In this document: one piece after another, positions 6,646 through 9,527 of the stretch | Numbering within the stretch: the first letter of the stretch is position 1 | How the letters are laid out: every line of letters begins with the position of its first letter | Assembly (NCBI GenBank): GCA_016199325.1 | Contig: JACQGW010000310.1 | Span: forward strand, 1-9,527 | Reading direction: 5' to 3' | Length of the DNA: 9,527 nucleotides | Source: Chloroflexota bacterium | GTDB taxonomy: Bacteria; Chloroflexota; Dehalococcoidia; JACQGW01 | Notes under the pieces: generated by a model | Seen by the model: only the letters and a program-made list of their open reading frames with translations | Database searches by the model: none | Told to the model about the DNA's origin: nothing | Position numbers and translations under genes: made by a program

Positions 6646-6917
6646 TCGCTCGGATCTCGGCTGAAGGCCAGTACCGTCTGGACAGCGACCTGCTCGACCA
6701 GATCAACGCCCTGGACAACCGGCTCGTCGAGGTCGTCGCGGCCGACGACGAATCGGCGTTCTGCGACATCTTCGAGAAGATGCTGGCGCTCGTCCGCCAG
6801 GGCCAGCCACTCCCGCCCGACGAGCTTCACCCCTCCGACGTGATCCTGCCGCCGTCCGATCTGTCGTTGGAGGAGGCGAGGGAGATCTTCACCGGCCACG
6901 GGGTCATCCCGGGCTAG
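6642..6917 (+). CDS. pspAA: PspA-associated protein PspAA
   Basis: A small cytosolic protein found beside pspA in Actinobacteria, Chloroflexota and archaea. The 91 residues show the family pattern: MIARISAEGQYRLDSDLL at the start, LDNRLVEVVAADDESAF in the middle, PLPPDELHPSDVILPPSDLSLEEAREIFTGHGVIPG at the end. It probably binds PspA or tunes its assembly; its biochemical role is not established. There are no membrane spans or catalytic motifs. Its start codon overlaps the pspA stop (ATGA), so the two are translated together, presumably in linked amounts. Confidence 0.92.
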   Translation: MIARISAEGQYRLDSDLLDQINALDNRLVEVVAADDESAFCDIFEKMLALVRQGQPLPPDELHPSDVILPPSDLSLEEAREIFTGHGVIPG

Positions 6918-6923
6918 GGGCCA

Positions 6924-6956
6924 GGCGCTTCGCCACGCTCCGCGCCGCAAAGCGCC
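6924..6956 (+). terminator. Weak hairpin after pspAA, possible terminator
   Basis: GGCGCTT (6924-6930) and AAGCGCC (6950-6956) form a perfect 7-bp stem with a 19-nt loop, starting 6 nt after the pspAA stop. No U-run follows, only an A-rich tetramer, so it is a poor intrinsic terminator. Its position at the operon end is the main support. Confidence 0.3.
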
Positions 6957-7001
6957 CAGGAAAATCCTCACGCGGAGCCGCGGAGGTCGCAGAGCACGGA
7001 G

Positions 7002-7093
7002 GAACCGAGCCGCGACCGTGAGGGAGCAGTCCCCGGCGAGCGGGAGTGGATCACACGCCGGGGAATCGCTCCTTCACGGTCGCGGCTCGGTTC
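7002..7093. repeat. Large 92-nt palindromic element downstream of pspAA
   Basis: The 19-nt arm 7002-7020 is perfectly complementary to 7075-7093. Inside, 7021-7027 pairs with 7068-7074 (one G-T wobble). After a small bulge, 7030-7038 pairs perfectly with 7056-7064. The central loop (7039-7055) is 17 nt. This gives about 35 bp of stem. A separate 8-bp hairpin (7101-7108 with 7118-7125) follows at once. The shape suits a dispersed REP/MITE-like palindrome or a strong 3' structure for the psp mRNA. No coding region overlaps it. The remaining parts of 6918-7260 hold only GCGGAG-type words and no gene. Confidence 0.85.
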
Positions 7094-7100
7094 GCTGCCC

Positions 7101-7125
7101 CGCTGGCGTCGCCCGCCCGCCAGCG
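7101..7125. repeat. Short hairpin next to the large palindrome
   Basis: CGCTGGCG (7101-7108) and CGCCAGCG (7118-7125) are perfect complements with a 9-nt loop. It directly follows the 92-nt palindrome and may belong to the same element. Confidence 0.5.
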
Positions 7126-7231
7126 CGAGTCCCTGACGCCCGGGAGCGCACCTGCGAGTGTACACTACGAACCTGTGCGCCCCGTCTTCGCAGCCTCCGC
7201 ACCTCCGCATGCCCCCCCACTCCAACTGGCG

Positions 7232-7300
7232 TGGAAACTCGGGAGCACTCGTAGGAACGCATGACTCATAGGAACTCGGGGGAACTCAGAGGAACGCGGT
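7232..7300. repeat. Degenerate about-10-nt tandem repeats (GGAACTC words)
   Basis: GGAACTC-type words recur at about 10-nt spacing: GGAACTCGGG, GGAACTCAGA and GGAACGCGGT are consecutive at 7271-7300, and similar degenerate copies lie at 7232-7261. The repeats run through the proposed first 13 codons of the downstream membrane gene, so either the true start is elsewhere or the repeat supplies its ribosome site. Confidence 0.55.
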
Positions 7301-7546
7301 CTTCCAGTCTGTGGCGTCCGGCGCTGCTGATCGGGGCGCTCAATGCGGCGCTCGCGGTCGGCTTCTTCCTCATGGTCCCCTCCCTGGGCCCGAAGCTGTA
7401 TCTGGCGCTGTCCCTGGGGTACTTCGTCTTCGTCCGGCCGGCTCTCTGGCTGTGGGCGGGGTACTGGGGCACCCGTCGAAGTGATCGAACTGGCCGTCAA
7501 CTTCCAGACCTTTCCCCGCCCCTGTGGTCCATCCTCAAGCCTCTAG
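7261..7546 (+). pseudogene. Small two-helix membrane protein gene with apparent +1 frameshift
   Basis: I do not recognise the family. From the ATG at 7261 the frame encodes two hydrophobic helices, PALLIGALNAALAVGFFLMV (about 20-39) and LYLALSLGYFVFVRPALWLWAGYW (about 46-69), with GC-rich third positions. After codon 70 (7470) this frame loses its codon pattern and stays open across the opposite-strand pyrD gene. A different plus frame, from 7472, then shows coding-like codons (PVEVIELAVNFQTF) and stops at 7544-7546, 14 nt short of the converging pyrD end. Removing one base near 7466-7474 joins them into a 94-residue protein. It may be a pseudogene, a sequence error or, less likely, programmed frameshifting. 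AGGA lies upstream of the ATG. Confidence 0.55.
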
Positions 7547-7560
7547 CCACGACCTTCCCC

Positions 7561-8484
7561 CTACCGCCGCGCCGCCCCGACGAGCTCCGTGATCGCCTCG
7601 ATGCCCTCCCGCTCCAGGTAGGCTGCCAGGCCGTCGACCACCTCGAGGGCGGCCGTCGGCCGGACAAACGTCGCCGTGCCGATCTGGACGGCCAGGGCGC
7701 CGGCCAGGATGAACTCCAGCGCGTCCTGCCAGGTCATGATGCCGCCGCTGGCGATGACCGGCACGTCGACGGCGCCCGCGACCTGGTAGACCATGTAGAG
7801 CGCCACCGGCTTGATGGCCGGGCCCGAGACGCCGCCGCGCACGTTCGGCAGGATGGGCCGGCGCGTCCGAATGTCGATGGCCATCCCGACGAGAGTGTTC
7901 GCCACCGTCAGCGCGTCGGCGCCGGCCTCGACGGCGGCTCGCGCAATCGAAACGATGTCGGTTACGTTCGGGGTCAGCTTGACGATGACCGGCAGGGTCG
8001 TCACGGAGCGCACCGCCGCCGTGACCTCGGCCGACATCGCCGCGTCCCGCCCGAACTCCATGCCGGCGCCGGCGAAGTTCGGCGAGCTCACGTTGATCTC
8101 GATGCCGGCGACGCCGGGAACGCCCTCCAGCGTCTCCGCCATCGTCGCGTACTCGTCGACGCTCGTGCCCGCGATGTTGACGATGACCGGCACCTGCCAG
8201 CGCGCCCAGATCGGCGCCTTCTCACGGACCACCGCTTCGACGCCGACGTTCTGGAGCCCGATCGAGTTGATGAGCCCCGACGGCGTCTCGACGAGCCGGG
8301 GCATCGGATTCCCCTTGCGGGGCAGTGGGGTAGTCCCCTTGGAGACGATGGCGCCGAGCCGTTGGATGTCGATCAGCCTGCCGTACTCGGTGCCGTAGCC
8401 GAAGCACCCGGATGCCGTGAGCACCGGGTTGCGCAGACGGAGGCCCTTCGGCCGGCGCGGCGCCAGATCGACGGCCAGGCTCAC
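7561..8484 (-). CDS. pyrD: Dihydroorotate dehydrogenase, class 1B catalytic subunit, Ser at active-site Cys position
   Basis: Oxidises dihydroorotate to orotate using FMN, the fourth step of UMP synthesis, and works with PyrK to pass electrons to NAD+. The 307 residues form a TIM barrel of normal length. Visible are the FMN/substrate segments SKGTT (48-52), NSIGLQN (73-79), VKLTPNVTD (168-176) and VIASGGI (233-239). The catalytic loop reads NVSSPN (131-136), so S134 stands where class 1 enzymes usually have cysteine (NxSCPN). Serine is the catalytic base in class 2 enzymes and in a few class 1 variants. The start is GTG (8482-8484), overlapping the pyrK stop as GTGA, so the subunits are translationally coupled. 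Confidence 0.95.
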   Translation of the reverse strand: MSLAVDLAPRRPKGLRLRNPVLTASGCFGYGTEYGRLIDIQRLGAIVSKGTTPLPRKGNPMPRLVETPSGLINSIGLQNVGVEAVVREKAPIWARWQVPVIVNIAGTSVDEYATMAETLEGVPGVAGIEINVSSPNFAGAGMEFGRDAAMSAEVTAAVRSVTTLPVIVKLTPNVTDIVSIARAAVEAGADALTVANTLVGMAIDIRTRRPILPNVRGGVSGPAIKPVALYMVYQVAGAVDVPVIASGGIMTWQDALEFILAGALAVQIGTATFVRPTAALEVVDGLAAYLEREGIEAITELVGAARR

Positions 8485-9242
8485 AGTGCCACGTCCCGGA
8501 GCTCAAAGACCGGCCCCTCGACGCAGCCCCGCTCGTAGCCGCGCCGGGTCGCTACCACGCAGCCAAGGCAGACGCCGGTGCCGCATCCCATCGACTCCTC
8601 CCAGGCAATCTGGACGGACTTCTGCGTCGGGTTGCGCCGAAAGAAGCCCGCCATCGTCTCGTACATCGGCCGCGGCCCGCACGCGTACACGGCGTCCGCC
8701 CAGCCGAGGTATTCGGGCAGCAGGTCGGTGACGAGCCCCCGATGGCCGGCCGAGCCGTCGTTGGTCGCGACCGCAACCTCGACCTGGGGCGGCAGCCGAT
8801 GGCTGGGGTAGAGGTCGGCCGAGCGCAGTGCCCCGATCAGCATCGTCACCGAGCATCCCCTGGCGATGGCCTGGTCGGACAGCAGCACGAGCGGGGCGAT
8901 GCCGATGCCGCCCGCGACCAGTAGCAGGTTCCGGACGCCGGGCTCGACGTCGAACGGCCGGCCGAGCGGGCCGAAGAACTCGACGACGTCGCCGGGCCGC
9001 CGCTCGCCCAGCCAGGTGGTCCCGCGCCCGACGATCTTGATCAGGATCGCTACCGCGTCGGGGGTTGCCCGATAGATGCTCATGGGCCGCGCCAGCAGTG
9101 GGTCGGTTCCCCAGCCGCACCGCACCATGACGAACTGGCCCGCCCGGGCAACCGCCCCCATTCGGGCCGGCAGCCAGAGCGCGCGCACGCCGGGCGCCAG
9201 CTCCTCTGTCGCGATCAACGGTTCCGACCGAACCTCGAACAT
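8481..9242 (-). CDS. pyrK: Dihydroorotate dehydrogenase electron-transfer subunit
   Basis: Carries electrons from PyrD's FMN through a 2Fe-2S cluster and FAD to NAD+. The 253 residues match the family. The FAD motif RPMSIY is at 52-57 and the nucleotide-binding loop GGIGIAPL at 111-118. ACGPRPMYETM (177-187) is the NAD-domain signature. Four cluster cysteines are present: C210, C215, C218 and C230 (CGTGVCLGC followed by RGC). It starts with ATG, with GGAG 6 nt upstream inside a 21-bp block that is repeated further upstream. It is followed directly by pyrD. It looks fully intact, so the complex should be active if the PyrD serine is tolerated. Confidence 0.95.
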   Translation of the reverse strand: MFEVRSEPLIATEELAPGVRALWLPARMGAVARAGQFVMVRCGWGTDPLLARPMSIYRATPDAVAILIKIVGRGTTWLGERRPGDVVEFFGPLGRPFDVEPGVRNLLLVAGGIGIAPLVLLSDQAIARGCSVTMLIGALRSADLYPSHRLPPQVEVAVATNDGSAGHRGLVTDLLPEYLGWADAVYACGPRPMYETMAGFFRRNPTQKSVQIAWEESMGCGTGVCLGCVVATRRGYERGCVEGPVFELRDVAL

Positions 9243-9333
9243 GCCCTACTCCGCGTCGGGAGCCGCTGCGGGGTCATGCGTCATGCGTCATGCGTCATGC
9301 GTCATGCCGAAGTGCCCTACTCCGCGTCGGGAG
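9242..9333. repeat. 21-bp direct repeats flanking an ATGACGC heptamer array
   Basis: The 21-nt block at 9242-9262 is repeated identically at 9313-9333, 71 nt away, and similarity continues about 8 nt further with two mismatches. Between them, on the minus strand, ATGACGC occurs four times in tandem followed by ATGACCC (9271-9305), with ATGs exactly 7 nt apart. Deleting 71 nt would restore a single block, so the array sits inside a tandem duplication of the pyrK ribosome-site region. Confidence 0.85.
9246..9284 (-). CDS. Possible 12-codon upstream frame in the pyrK leader
   Basis: The fourth ATG of the heptamer array opens a frame reading MTHDPAAAPDAE and ending with TAG at 9246-9248, 3 nt before the pyrK ATG. 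A ribosome finishing here could reinitiate on pyrK. No Shine-Dalgarno of its own is evident; it is listed as a possible leader peptide only. Confidence 0.2.
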   Translation of the reverse strand: MTHDPAAAPDAE

Positions 9334-9337
9334 GCAC
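9317..9337 (-). CDS. Possible 6-codon leader peptide with strong ribosome site
   Basis: GTG (9335-9337) lies 7 nt downstream of a near-perfect AAGGAGG (9345-9351), about 20 nt after the predicted transcription start. The frame reads MPPDAE then TAG. The last four codons and stop duplicate the end of the second upstream frame. A ribosome site this good with no long gene behind it suggests a leader peptide or an ancestral start now cut off from pyrK. Confidence 0.35.
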   Translation of the reverse strand: MPPDAE

Positions 9338-9365
9338 TGCGATGCCTCCTTGCTCCGTCCTGGGG

Positions 9366-9394
9366 ATGATAGAGCACTGGCGCCGCGCCTGCAA
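9366..9394 (-). promoter_or_regulatory. Promoter of pyrK-pyrD
   Basis: On the minus strand TTGCAG (9389-9394) and TATCAT (9366-9371) are spaced by 17 nt. Transcription would start near 9359, giving a leader of about 117 nt that contains the AAGGAGG site and the heptamer array. The spacing and -10 box are good; the -35 box matches 4 of 6 positions. Confidence 0.55.
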
Positions 9395-9435
9395 GCAGCG
9401 CGCCAGATGGGGCTTGCGCAGCGGGTCGATGGTGA

Positions 9436-9475
9436 GATTCGGCGTCATTGCGCCACGACTGATCAGCGCCGAATC
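9436..9475. promoter_or_regulatory. Inverted repeat upstream of the pyrK promoter
   Basis: GATTCGGCG (9436-9444) and CGCCGAATC (9467-9475) are perfect 9-nt complements around a 22-nt centre, about 42 nt upstream of the pyrK -35 box. It could be a regulator site or the end structure of a gene outside the window. Otherwise 9395-9527 shows no recognisable gene; a 10-nt palindrome TTGGCGCCAA lies at 9514-9523. Confidence 0.35.
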
Positions 9476-9527
9476 GAAAAGTGGGGTTGATAGCGTCTTT
9501 CGGGGCTCAGTTCTTGGCGCCAAATAA

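Noticed and set aside
6968..7262. Small frames on both strands across the 6968-7262 gap
   Set aside because: Their translations are readings of the palindrome and GCGGAG words, with mirror-image peptides from the two arms; no ribosome site or family resemblance.
7561..8538. Continuation of the 7261 plus-strand frame to 8538
   Set aside because: It lies entirely opposite pyrD and the pyrK 3' end. The membrane-like part ends by 7470 and the rest is low-complexity shadow translation.
9276..9369. Plus-strand frames starting in ATGCGTC repeats with peptide MRHASC repeats
   Set aside because: These are translations of the heptamer array read from the wrong strand, with no ribosome site.
9317..9523. 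68-codon minus-strand frame upstream of pyrK
   Set aside because: It begins upstream of the predicted pyrK promoter, reads straight through it, and has no ribosome site or family resemblance; only its last six codons, behind AAGGAGG, look translatable.

Overview
The window reads as ordinary chromosome of a high-GC bacterium. The best guess is Chloroflexota or a near relative. That rests on the mix of a PspA/PspAA pair, a bifunctional-nuclease (DUF151) gene next to a small CxxC protein, an AtpZ-led F-type ATP synthase operon whose a subunit carries a charged insertion, and class 1B PyrK/PyrD. No rRNA or clade marker is present, so this is only moderately likely.

Layout. Positions 1-4522 (minus strand) hold most of an ATP synthase operon, read in the order atpZ, atpB (a), atpE (c), atpF (b), atpH (delta), atpA (alpha), atpG (gamma, cut by the window edge). 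A near-consensus promoter lies just upstream of atpZ. Positions 4704-5602 (minus) hold a bifunctional nuclease gene followed by a four-cysteine protein of unknown role, driven by a very strong-looking promoter at 5642-5670. Positions 5911-6917 (plus) hold a divergent pspA-pspAA membrane-stress operon with its own promoter at 5761-5790. Positions 6918-7260 hold no gene but contain a 92-nt palindrome and smaller repeats. A small two-helix membrane protein gene (plus, 7261-7546) appears to carry a single-base frameshift. Positions 7561-9242 (minus) hold pyrK and pyrD, with overlapping ends, for the dihydroorotate dehydrogenase step of pyrimidine synthesis. The pyrK leader (9243-9365) is unusual.

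The genes are mostly well-known housekeeping functions. The least explained material is between them. Four gaps contain arrays with a strict 7-nt period, each built from a different heptamer, and three of these arrays fold into long hairpins. Inside the atp operon the hairpins sit at a/c, c/b and alpha/gamma, where subunit copy number changes, and are absent from the tight b-delta-alpha block. In the pyrK leader the heptamer ATGACGC repeats between two copies of a 21-bp block and creates a series of tiny overlapping reading frames. PyrD has serine where class 1 enzymes normally have the catalytic cysteine. I see no mobile element, CRISPR array, tRNA or rRNA.
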